64,000 nt of DNA from Acholoe squamosa (taxonomy: Eukaryota > Annelida > Polychaeta > Phyllodocida > Polynoidae). The notes beneath the pieces are model-generated. The model saw only the letters and a list, made by a program, of their open reading frames with translations, was not told where the DNA came from and ran no database searches. The stretch's first letter is position 1, and each line of letters opens with the position of its first letter. Positions 50,346 to 59,585 of the stretch are shown in pieces. The stretch spans positions 13,082,395-13,146,394 of the forward strand of contig OX439049.1 in assembly GCA_949317995.1 (NCBI GenBank), in the 5' to 3' direction. A program made the position numbers and the translations under genes.

Positions 50346-50929
50346 AGAAATGTCAATGCTCCATAACGCTAATAATCCTTGCACATATTCTGGGGAAATG
50401 GCGACGTTAAAACATAATGAGAATACATTAATAGAAGATAACACACGCCTCATAGTAACAGGATAACTTAGGAAACTCTGTGGGAAGTAGATACGTTCTT
50501 TCTGACAAGCCCATTAGGCTTACTTGGAGCGATAACAGTAATCTGAGGTAATATGATACCGCACAGATTTTCATCTGTTATGTGAACATTCAAAAGCTAG
50601 GATATATCATAGTATACTATGGTAGGTGCGTGAAGGAGATGTAGGCTACAGAAGCATTATCTAAGGAGAACGCTTTATTTAAGTGAATGTGTTTGTATCG
50701 ATCTATAGGCATACCCCATCTGAAGGGCAACTGCCTTTTGTGTGTTCCTCTTCATTCTGTAGACTAGAATCTGTACATTATACCTCACTTTAAAATACTA
50801 CACACTTCTCAGCATTAGATATACCTCTAACGTAGGGAGAAGACCACTGAACTAGCCCTCAAGTTTTCATTTCAGTCTTACTACCTGGAAGAATGTGGCA
50901 GCTACTTACATATTAATTTGCTCTGTACA

Positions 50930-51234
50930 GGCGCCTAGAAAAGGGGGGAAGGCAGGGGGCTCTCCAATCATAAAGGAAATCAAAAAAGGGAAATTGCTAA
51001 GAACCCATAACAAAATGGAAAAGAAGCTTTGCATCTCGAATTAGATTTATATGGTGATGGGATAGGAAAAATGGGGGCCTGTGCCATAAATCAGATCCAA
51101 AATTCACCAAAAATTACCTTTCTATACAAATTCTATATTGGGGCCTATGTATCTATAGGCGTCATCGCGCTTGAGCCGACAATTCAGATAGAGCCCTTGC
51201 TGGGCTCCCCCAATGAAGATTTGCTTCCTATGCC
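50930..51234. mobile_element. GGCGTAGGAA MITE, copy 2 (mutated)
   Basis: It begins GGCGCCTAGAAAAGGGGGG and ends GCTTCCTATGCC, both altered versions of the ends at 18,382-18,729. The interior 'gcgcttgagccgacaattca' and 'tgaagatttgcttccta' match copy 1. C/G-runs are shorter here. The open frame at 51,029-51,313 lies mostly inside this element. Confidence 0.68.
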
Positions 51235-52506
51235 TCTGGACTTTATTAAAAAGTTCTATTGTGCATTAGTCTTGCAATGCATGCTTTTTAGGCTGATGGG
51301 AACTAAGACTTGATTAATTTCCTATGTTAAACTGCTGCAAACGCCTACATCAATCATCATGGGATCCCCGTGCCTGTTCCAGTTATGCCTCCAACCAGAC
51401 CCCTGATATGTTGCAGTTCAAATTATGGCCTTATGCATAGGCAATGGTTTCCTTTAACATGTGTGGTTTGACAGGTAGCCGCTGGTGTTTTCTACATAGC
51501 TGATGAGAAAAGACAAGGACCCCATAAATCATGGTGTGCTGTATACTAATGTTGAGGCATAGTTAGGTATTCTTGCATGTTTGCCATCATCATAAAATCA
51601 TAGACGAGACTTTGAGAGGTATATAATCCTTCATGAAAGATATAATCAAAATAAATCAGACTATAGCTTATATTCATATTATTTTATATGGATTGTGTAT
51701 GTGCTTGCTTTATCTTAATTATGTGTTAGGTTTATCTCAAACTAGTCCAGTCATGAGATAGGGGAGAGGGATTGTGAAGATACCGTATTTACCTAGTCAA
51801 GCACGTACCTCACACATCATATATTTCAATGCCACTTACACCGATACAAGACTTTTGATATTCCTCTTACCCTTTTTCGAGACAAGTTTTTATTTGAATA
51901 TCCAGTGCTTATATAAGCCATTATAGTATCTGCAAAAGCCTCAGTCAGGAGAACCCAGCCTAGACTGGAACCTCCCTAGGGTACCCCCAATTTTCAGCAA
52001 TCTGCTTCAGGGTGCTCCCATGTCAGACTACTGTCAGAGGTGATAACCCAACACAAAGTGTTCAGGGAGTTGCCTTCAGTCTAATCTTACCACAACTTTA
52101 CAGCTTCAAGAAGTAGTTTTAGGCCATAATTGATATACTCCTGGGCGATAATCAAGGTAACAAGGTTTTCAATCCACTCGAGTATTGTGAGCTTGCATGA
52201 GTCAGCACAAAACCCACTGAGCGTCCTTCCCTCCGACCTCTAGGTCTTTTTATGAAACTCTGAAGCAACCAAAAGGAAATAGATCTGATGCTAAAGGGGA
52301 GTCCAATAACCCCTAAGTGCGTTTGCATTAGTGAATGTTGTTTGTTTTTTTTTTATGTGAGGATCTGCGCATTCTCTGAATTGCTATATTTGTGAATGGG
52401 CTGTTTTCTATTTCAGATTTTCAGCTTCCTCACATGATGTAAAATGACACATTATATGTGTTTATACAATTATATTAATATTTTTCCATTCTTTGTATTT
52501 CTACAG
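51235..52506. other. Spacer, or intron/upstream region of the receptor-like gene
   Basis: No exon could be recognised. If the gene starts upstream, this is intronic. No promoter motif was convincing. Confidence 0.35.
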
Positions 52507-52568
52507 GTGCGATGAGTGACGATGACGACTCTGATGTTCCTAGTGTTCTCGTCTTCACGTCATTAATT
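52507..52568 (+). CDS. Pore-less iGluR-like protein, exon a
   Basis: 62-bp exon between an acceptor (TTTCTACAG) and a donor (GTAAGT). Entered in phase so that its first two bases finish a codon, it encodes AMSDDDDSDVPSVLVFTSLI (residues 1-20 of the recovered protein). The end, LVFTSLI, is the first beta strand of the S1 lobe of iGluRs, and the next exon supplies the usual N-P-x-F step. The other two frames hit stops. An ATG is the second codon. If it were the start, the protein would lack a signal peptide, so one or more 5' exons, probably encoding a signal peptide and perhaps an amino-terminal domain, are expected further left. I could not find them. Confidence 0.75.
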
Positions 52569-52600
52569 GTAAGTGACTAGAGTTTTGTAAATAGCAAGTC

Positions 52601-52670
52601 TGAGAGTGAGTGAGTGAGTGAGTGAGTGAGTGAGTGAGTGAGTGAGTGAGTGAGTGATCGTGAGTGAGTG
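52601..52670. repeat. (GAGT)n microsatellite in intron
   Basis: About 13 GAGT units with one ATC interruption, starting about 35 bp after the donor of exon a. It could be the tail of an ACTC-tailed element on the minus strand, but no body was recognised. Confidence 0.9.
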
Positions 52671-53531
52671 GCCGTGGGACTAAATAAGTCAGTGAGGGAG
52701 GCAGACATTTGGGAGTGAGAGGGTGAGGGATTGAGTTAAGCCCAATGTCATAAGATAGTCCAGTAGGAGTTACAATCAACCTTAGGAAAATGCAGTTAAG
52801 CTGCTTAGACACGGAAGTAGCTTATATGCGAGTCTTTACGAAACCTGTGACAGTATGCCTGTATGGCAGTCCTGGTAAGTTTTATAGTTGTCATGTGGTG
52901 CCACCTACTGGATTTAAATAACAGTTAGATTGGTCGTCCTGATGGACACTATTTGGGTTCTAGAATGTGTAAAATGATTTTATCCTATACGAATCAAGGA
53001 AGCAAGTTTATTAAATCTAGCTGCCTTGGCATCTTGTCATTGTCCTTCTCTGTGAACTCATAATATATACAAGCATATGATGTTAGGGAACTGTCGAGGA
53101 TATATTGGTTCTTATGACAATGGCGAAATAACCCTCGCATATCAATTTAGGCATTAAAGGGAAACGGTACCATATTTCTATGATAGTGTATTTTCATGGC
53201 ATTTATATGAAATAAAAAGATTTTGACCTAGTTATTGAAATATCTGTCACTATAGAGTAGAGCAGCAGGAATTTCTGATGCATTTAATGACGTCATGATT
53301 GCCCAAATGCAGCAGGTGCTGCCTTGCTTATGCTTAGAAGACGTTACTTAATGTGTTGTATAATGATACTGGAGTGATCAGTATCATGATATTTTATAGG
53401 AAACCTCTATGAGGTCATTTAGTGATACTGACAAAGGAGTAGTTAATCATGCTAGAAGAAAAAATACAAAGAGCATTTGATTGAATCATTTCAGTACTCT
53501 GCATACACTTGTAGAGGACGGTGAAAATATC

Positions 53532-53603
53532 TAGGATCACCGGGACTTGAACCCGGATCTCTGGCATGACATTCCAGCATGCTTACCATTACACCACGAT
53601 CCC
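53532..53603 (-). tRNA. tRNA-Asp(GTC)-like gene or SINE head
   Basis: The minus strand gives a 72-base cloverleaf. The acceptor GGGATCG pairs with TGATCCT, with two G-U pairs. The D arm is GTGT/GCAT with AATGGTAA loop. The anticodon stem CTGGA/GCCAG has one A-G mismatch around loop ATGTCAT, anticodon GTC. The variable arm is AGAT, and the T arm CCGGG/CCCGG has loop TTCAAGT. A box TGGTGTAATGG and B box GGTTCAAGTCC are good. It is flanked by GGTGAAAATATC (53,520-53,531) and its near inverse (53,610-53,621). A SINE head or pseudogene is as likely as a working tRNA. Confidence 0.6.
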
Positions 53604-54708
53604 TTGCCTGATATTTCCACCTTCCAACTACACCTGGATCGGTATGATACACACTAGGGGAGCAGTGATTACCAGGTAACTGGCCCCTGAGAGTTAATCT
53701 ACCAGGTACGGGTCCCCTACACATTACTGGGATGCATTTTGCACAATCGTGATGTCATCAGATGCATTGATAAAAACTACTTCTTTGCTCTGGAATAATA
53801 ACTATTTCAAAACCAAGTCAGAATATTTCTTTTTTATATATACTCTATCAAAATACGCCACCATGAAACTAGGGTAGTGTTTCCCTGTATTAAGGTACTG
53901 CGTATAACCATTACATATATTATTACCTGGCGTATAGGGCACTGTCCCCGTATAAGGCGCATCCTGACTTGTAGGAGAAGCTAGAATGCTCAGCTGGGGC
54001 TTGATTTGAAGCAATCTATTACTGTTTAATAGTCGGACATTCTCGCCTCATTCTATACAGCGCAGCAAGGGCTCACCTCGTATATTAGCCATGCTAAATT
54101 AATATACGCATGCCATTAGTGTAGTTGTAATCTGTCTTCTACTTTCTCATGTATATACATAGGCAAGGCTGTTCTTTGTGATAAAAGGGAGAATTCTGTA
54201 GCGTATGTTTTACTAATGTGTGGATGGGAAGTAGTGAATGCATTAGTACTCTAATAGCGTGCCGTGACACTTACTTAGAGGGATTTTAACTAACATAGAT
54301 GTTGTAAAGCGAAAATAACAGTCCTCTGAATGGCTTTTGCTTGAAGTTTTTATGCCTAAACTCAAACTTTTTGTCATGCATTTTCTGTTTTTTTGTCTCT
54401 CTATGCTAAGTTTCCTTTATCTATGTCTCTGTCTCTCAGTCTGTCTTTGCATCTATCTCTTACTCAAATATAAAAGAGATGAATAGAAGGGAAATCAGAA
54501 CGTTTTTAAACAAACTTTTCAAAAGTGATTGGAACAATCCTATGTATTTGTAACGTTTTTATACTGCGAATTTCATGTTTTGTTTTGCAAAGTATATTTT
54601 GTAACACTTAATACACATACCTTATTTTTAGACAAGGTTAAAACAACTGACACTGCATTTTAAGCAATCATAAACATGTTTTCACTATTCACTTCATGAT
54701 ATTTCCAG

Positions 54709-54888
54709 AATCCGCCCTTCCTGGAGAAGCGTGAGGATGAGTATGAAGGTTTCATCCCAGATCTGGTGAAGAAGATCGCCCTGCGGCTCCGTACACCATA
54801 CAACCTACGGCTGGTAGCATGGGGCGCATATGGCGTAGAACAAGAGGACGGGTCGTGGAACGGCATGATTGGGGAAGTCATGAGAGGG
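54709..54888 (+). CDS. Pore-less iGluR-like protein, exon b (S1 lobe)
   Basis: 180-bp exon (60 codons, phase 0 at both ends) with acceptor ATTTCCAG and donor GTAGGT. It encodes most of the S1 half of the iGluR ligand-binding domain, starting NPPFLEKREDEYEGFIPDLV and ending WNGMIGEVMRG. The YEGF/DLV segment and the WNGM(I/V)GE motif are family hallmarks. The Tyr in YEGF (residue 32 of the recovered protein) corresponds to the agonist-stacking Tyr450 of GluA2. The 2.1-kb intron before it carries a GAGT microsatellite and a tRNA-like element. The 0.74-kb intron after it carries a hairpin repeat and a SINE-like repeat. Confidence 0.9.
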
Positions 54889-54912
54889 GTAGGTATCACA
54901 TAATATACCCAT

Positions 54913-54979
54913 TAGTCATCATGGTGCACGAATGCAGCCCTGGTGAGCAACTCGCCAGTGCTGCATTCATGCATCATAC
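54913..54979. repeat. ATGCATCATG-type hairpin in intron
   Basis: 'atggtgcacgaatgcagccc' with 'tggtgag' folds on 'ctcgccagtgctgcattcatgcatcat' (two parts) with only a few mismatches. It is the best-preserved hairpin of this family in the window and lies in the intron between exons b and c. Confidence 0.65.
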
Positions 54980-55078
54980 CGACCCTGCAGGACTGCATGA
55001 TACACTCCCCGCGGTTCGATATGATGCACCGATGAGGTGCTCCTGCATGAATGACCCTTAAGTTAAAGGGTTGACGCT

Positions 55079-55256
55079 AGTGAGTGAGTGAGTAATAGAT
55101 GTTTAACGCCATTTCGACAACTAAGGTCATATTCATGGCAAGAACTACATTACACATTTTCACAGGGGTTAGTGCCCGCGCATATGTGCATCACACACAT
55201 CCGAGAGGATAGGATAGATGAGATATAGACCCTTTTAAGTGGGCTAGGGAAGCCCG
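55079..55256 (-). mobile_element. SINE-like repeat with ACTC tail, copy 2
   Basis: Inverse copy of 7,219-7,403. The GTGA/GAGT tail sits on the left, followed by AATAGATGTTTAACGCCATT and on to CCCACTTAAAAGGG-type words and GGGCTAGGGAAGCCC. It lies in the last intron of the receptor-like gene, antisense to it. Confidence 0.68.
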
Positions 55257-55632
55257 TTGACGCTAGTCCATATCCTTTTGTTGTCATGATGCACAAGTGC
55301 AGGCCTTGTTAGTGACTCACCAGGGCTGCATTTATTTATCAGGCAACCCCTAAAAAGTACCCCGAGCGTGACAATTCAGTTAAATAATTAAAGACAACTA
55401 AGTTAACCATGCATGCCCCTGGATAGATCTCTGCTGCTGTATTTATTAAATTAGATAAGTGTCTGCAATGAAATAAGTGTCTCAATTGGGAGTAACTAGG
55501 CCTCAATCTGCTGTGGCCCTTACAGCTTCTCTATACAATAGGACCTCTAGTTGTATATTATATTAGTTGTGTTATTTGAAAGAATTTTTTTCAACTCTAG
55601 CTTCATATCAATTTATTTTCTTTTGTCTATAG

Positions 55633-56460
55633 GAGGCGGATGTGGCAGCCGGGGCCCTCAGTGTCCGCCCATGGAGGTCCAGGGTCATAGACTACACTCG
55701 TCATTTCATGGAAGCCGGTATAGCCACAATCATTAAGATACCCACTGGTCACAGGTCACCAACCATAAGACACCCACGAGATCTCGTCGATCAGAGCGAG
55801 ATCAAATATGGCTGCATACCAGGGAGTTTAACCTATCAGTTCTTTCAAACAACAAATGATACAGTTTACAGACGTATGTATCTTGAAATGATGAAGTCGA
55901 GTGAACAGAATCAGAGCGTTTTTGAGTGGACTTCTGCAAAAGGCGCACAACGGGTCAGGGAGAGTAATGGGAAATATGCTTTCTTTGTCGAGAGTTCATT
56001 TGCAGAGTTTCTGGTAAATGAGAAACCCTGTGACTTAATGATGTTAGATGAGTTTATCAACCCCACATACTATGCCTTTGCTGTTCAGAAGAACTCGCGT
56101 TTGAAGAATCGAATAGACCGCGCCATAGAAATGCTAGTCAACAATGGTGTAATAGAGCGTTTTCGCCAAAAATGGTGGAAGGGCAGGTGTCGAAAAGGTA
56201 AACGTAAAAAGAAGAATAACCACAATACGAGAAGTGGGCATGCAACTACAACCCCTAGGAGCAAACACGGGCGTAAGGGGGCGACAAGGGGCCCTCCTCC
56301 CCCTCCACAGACAACTCCCTCATCTAAAAAACCCTCCATACAACGCTCACAGACGCGCAGTGTGTGGCGAAACAGTTCCCCGCGGAGTGATGTTTCCTTG
56401 ATACTGACCGTCTTCACGGTGCTGTTATTGGGAGGTCTTTTTCAACAAGCTTTTTCTTGA
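55633..56460 (+). CDS. Pore-less iGluR-like ligand-binding protein, terminal exon
   Basis: 828-bp exon (275 codons plus stop) after acceptor TGTCTATAG, phase 0. It completes S1 (EADVAAGALSV, then VIDY and MEAGIATIIKIP) and, after about 13 residues (TGHRSPTIRHPRD), enters S2 (LVDQSEIKYG…KYAFFVESS…KWWKGRC). In ordinary iGluRs, M1, the pore loop and M3 (about 150 residues) lie between these points. Here they are absent and no splice pair inside the exon could add them. Numbering from exon a, Ser90, Arg95, Thr147 and Glu200 match GluA2 Thr480, Arg485, Thr655 and Glu705. Cys213 and Cys266 match the S2 disulphide. Pro478 is Ala and Ser654 is Leu. A basic, Pro-rich linker (267-331) and hydrophobic tail (about 334-355) end the protein. 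The likely role is an extracellular, tethered glutamate-like ligand binder, not a channel. Confidence 0.9.
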   Translation, partial: EADVAAGALSVRPWRSRVIDYTRHFMEAGIATIIKIPTGHRSPTIRHPRDLVDQSEIKYGCIPGSLTYQFFQTTNDTVYRRMYLEMMKSSEQNQSVFEWTSAKGAQRVRESNGKYAFFVESSFAEFLVNEKPCDLMMLDEFINPTYYAFAVQKNSRLKNRIDRAIEMLVNNGVIERFRQKWWKGRCRKGKRKKKNNHNTRSGHATTTPRSKHGRKGATRGPPPPPQTTPSSKKPSIQRSQTRSVWRNSSPRSDVSLILTVFTVLLLGGLFQQAFS

Positions 56461-57160
56461 GGGGTTGAATGTATATGATATATAAATGATGTAAATAATA
56501 GATATTGTATGGTGATGATTATTTATAAGGTGGTATTGCATTGTCGATATTGCAACTGACCAATGAATGTCCAATTGTTTCTTTGAGTGTGTGCAATCAC
56601 CTATATGAGTGTGTGCGCTTACTACATTGAAAACAAATTGAAAATGTATAGAAGAATGCTGGCTGGATTGGAGGCTGGATTGGCATTGGTCAGTCAAGAA
56701 GAACATAATGGAATATCCCCTTACCACAATAGTACAATTGTATGGCGTTTGAACATTCCAGCTGTAGACGTGAAAGAGTGGATTTGTATACATGGATTTG
56801 CATGTTTAAAAGTTGATGAAAGAAAGCAAGGATGTGTTTTGATACAATGAATACAGAAGAAAACAGCAAATATTTGTAACCAACATTTTATGGTGGATGA
56901 GAAATGTAGTTATAATTCTAATCACATATTGAGCAAGATGGATCGTTTTTCGTAGATTGTAAGAACCTTCTGCAAAATGATAATTATGGAATTTCAGTGG
57001 TATTTTAAGTTATTGAAAATATCTGTTTTAGGTGGAATAGTGTACCTCTTAATAAGACGAGATTACCTCCTTCTATGTGATATCTGAGAGCACCACTTCC
57101 TCCTACTCTTGCTAAATACTGCATTTATAACCTCCTATAGTATATTTTAATTTTAAATCC
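56461..57160 (+). other. Probable 3' UTR of the receptor-like gene
   Basis: AT-rich sequence following the stop codon. An 87-codon frame at 56,587-56,850 has no recognisable domain and is treated as part of the untranslated region. No AATAAA was seen until 58,573. Confidence 0.4.
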
Positions 57161-57164
57161 TCTG

Positions 57165-57370
57165 AAGGCTGCTGATGCAGGAGTGCATCATGCCCATTGG
57201 TCAGCCAGATGCGCTAATGAAGTGCCGGGGAGTCTGCACTCCATTGGTGCATCATGCCAACCCTCCTGGAGGCATGATGCATGACTGTAGCCATGGCGTG
57301 TAACTCACCATGGATGTATTGAACTATTCATGCATCATGACGACCAATGGGCATGAAGCATTAATACATT
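57165..57370. repeat. ATGCATCATG-type hairpin repeats
   Basis: Repeated 'gtgcatcatgcc', 'gatgcatgac' and 'attcatgcatcatgacgacc' words forming imperfect hairpins, the same family as at 41.7, 43.7 and 54.9 kb. Confidence 0.55.
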
Positions 57371-57526
57371 AGGGGCTTTCATAGGGTTACACATCTGCCG
57401 ACCTATTTAACTCTCTAAGATACTCGTGGTGTCTTTGAGCATATAATACCTAAGGATGTATAGATACAGCCTGAACGAGTAATTCACAATGGCTACATTT
57501 ATTCATCATGCCGCCATTGCAGAGCT

Positions 57527-57662
57527 GATACAAAGGGAAAGGTTCACTCTCATCAGCCTGACCAAAGGTTATCTAATAAGACAGAGCCGAGTGAGATAAT
57601 CCTCAGTCAGACCAATTTGAGTGAACCTTTGCATTTATATCATGTTGATTTAGTGAGATATG
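57527..57662. mobile_element. Foldback element F4
   Basis: Outer arms AAAGGTTCACTC (57,538-57,549) and GAGTGAACCTTT (57,628-57,640 region) pair. Pairing continues imperfectly through CTGAC/GTCAG and GGTTATCT/AGATAATCC to a centre containing AGCCGAGTGAG. The minus-strand centre CTCACTCGGCTC resembles the F1 core. Confidence 0.6.
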
Positions 57663-58989
57663 TTCACAATTTCACATAATGGTTATCTGGCCATTTGGGA
57701 TCCTGCAAATAGTAGTGATGCATGGGGATGTGAAATTCGGGGGCTGCTTGTATTTGACTTCATTCACTTAAGATGACACCTAATATTGTTTTCGTTCAGA
57801 ATCTGCCCATGATAGTTGTGCCCCTCATTAATACCAGTTGATTTGTTGTTGTTATTTTTGCTGTTGTTGAATTGGTTTATTGGCCTATTTTGGCAACAAT
57901 AATTGTGATTCTTTGGAAATCATTATTCAGTGCACCTGCTTGTGAAATACTATGCTTTGAAATTCTATAGAATTCAAAGACTGTCCATTTCAATCTGTCA
58001 TACAAGACCTGAGTGATTTATCATAGATGTGCAGAATATGTTTGCTACACCTTCCAATCACAATTGTACCAACTGTTTCTAGAACTAAGAGGCCCTCAAT
58101 TATTTCCTGCAATAACCATTCAGATTTGTTCTTGCAGCAATCGCACACACCATACATTGTAACTTCTTTTTTTCTGCAATATTGTTTCATACTTAGAGTA
58201 AACCTCAGTTCTGGCATGAATCTGAAGTCACAACTTAATTTTGGATCATTGGATGCACACATGGCCCATTTTCCAATGGATCTAAGTCATATTTCTTACA
58301 AGTGGATCTCACCCTTATAGATTTATATCAAACAGGTTGTACATGCGAGATACTATAGCAATTGCATTTCCCTACAGTATTTTCTCCATTGCATTTATCA
58401 TAAATATCGTTTAGGTTGGGAAATAGAATACACTCATGTGTTATTGGCTACTACCCTCTCTCTTCCTGATTTATTTATCAGTTTGTGTTGCCATGGTAAT
58501 ATGACGTCACCTGCCCCCCCCTTGGTGCCTGAAACAGGTTGTGGAGGATGTGTAGTGGTGCATTTGTACAGAAATAAAAGAAACAAACATTTGTAATCTG
58601 TCTTTTTTATTTGTTTATTTGAGATATCTAATTAGTCTGCTTGGCCTGCTCGATGTGTAGCTTCTTCAGAAATAACGTCCTGGTTTCCATGAATTTGTCG
58701 TAATAGTACAAGCTGACTAATATCTATATCTCAGTAATGTACATAACAGTCTACCCATATTCACAAATATTTCTTCTTCCGAGCTCGATTGAAAGGAATT
58801 ACGGTTGGTCTTTGGCCGGACATTCACTGGTATTATATTCCAAATTTCAGTTCCTCTATATAAAGGACTACCTCTGGAGGCTTCTGTTTCCGGCTATTTA
58901 CTTTTAGTTCTGGTCCTTTAGGTTTTTGTTTTCATCACTTTCTAGAAACTAATGGTAGCTGCTATAGCGGTAATGAACTGTTCACAGGG
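57663..58989. other. Spacer with a possible poly(A) signal
   Basis: AATAAA at 58,573-58,578 is followed by T-rich sequence, and it is the first such signal I found after the receptor-like stop codon. Otherwise nothing recognised. Confidence 0.3.
58573..58578 (+). terminator. Candidate poly(A) signal AATAAA
   Basis: Canonical hexamer 2.1 kb after the stop codon at 56,460, with a T-rich run 20-40 bp further on. A 3' UTR of that length is plausible but unproven, and the hexamer may be fortuitous. Confidence 0.25.
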
Positions 58990-59585
58990 CAGGTGCCCAG
59001 TAAACACAACTTTGTATATGGACGTTGTAAGAGGTATAGATACGTAGAATTTTGGTTGTAACTACGTATTTTCTCTTGGTATGTGGACATTCAAACATTA
59101 AGGTTTAACTATGTTCTAGCTACGTAGTATTCACAAATACGTATTTCTATGTTTTTCCCACCAAAATCCTACCTAAAAAAGGGGAAAAAGACGTGAGTAA
59201 AATTTCCACCAAGGAGAAGCCTCGACCTCTCACATTGGATTCCTACTTGCTACCACTGTACTACAGATTCTGATGATGGTGTGTGTGTCAAAAGTCCATC
59301 AAGTCATTTGCATTACCTTATACTTACAGCCAAGAGAATATGTTATACTTTTGGGTGCCAGATATATTGGTTCCATGGTTAGCTTAGTCTGTAGAGCAAA
59401 GATTTTCAAATTTAGGGGTCCTAGGATCAATCCTAGCCCATAGCTGGAAAAGATTTTGATGTTGGGAGCATTTTTTTTTATTATTTGTTAGGAATTCAAA
59501 CGTAATTCAAACCAATTTGGTAGGAAACATACCTAGTTATACCAGATATCTACGTAGCATTTTGGTATAGTGTTACTGGGTGGTC
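58988..59585. mobile_element. Possible inverted-repeat element with CCCAGTAAACAC ends
   Basis: The left end GGTGCCCAGTAAACAC and the right end GTGTTACTGGGTGGTCC are near inverse complements. The interior repeats CTACGTA/TACGTAG words (59,040-59,145 and 59,551). The borders and unity of the element are uncertain because a tRNA-like sequence lies within it. Confidence 0.4.
59377..59436 (+). mobile_element. tRNA-like promoter pair (SINE head or pseudogene)
   Basis: A box TTAGCTTAGTCTGTAGAGC and, about 30 bases on, B box GGATCAATCCT inside a short stem AGGATC/AATCCT. The acceptor stem is not recognisable, so it is not called as a tRNA gene. Confidence 0.45.

Noticed and set aside
56085..56417. 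110-codon minus-strand frame
   Set aside because: Antisense shadow of the terminal exon of the receptor-like gene.
56587..56850. 87-codon plus-strand frame
   Set aside because: Lies in the probable 3' UTR, with no domain and no splice link.
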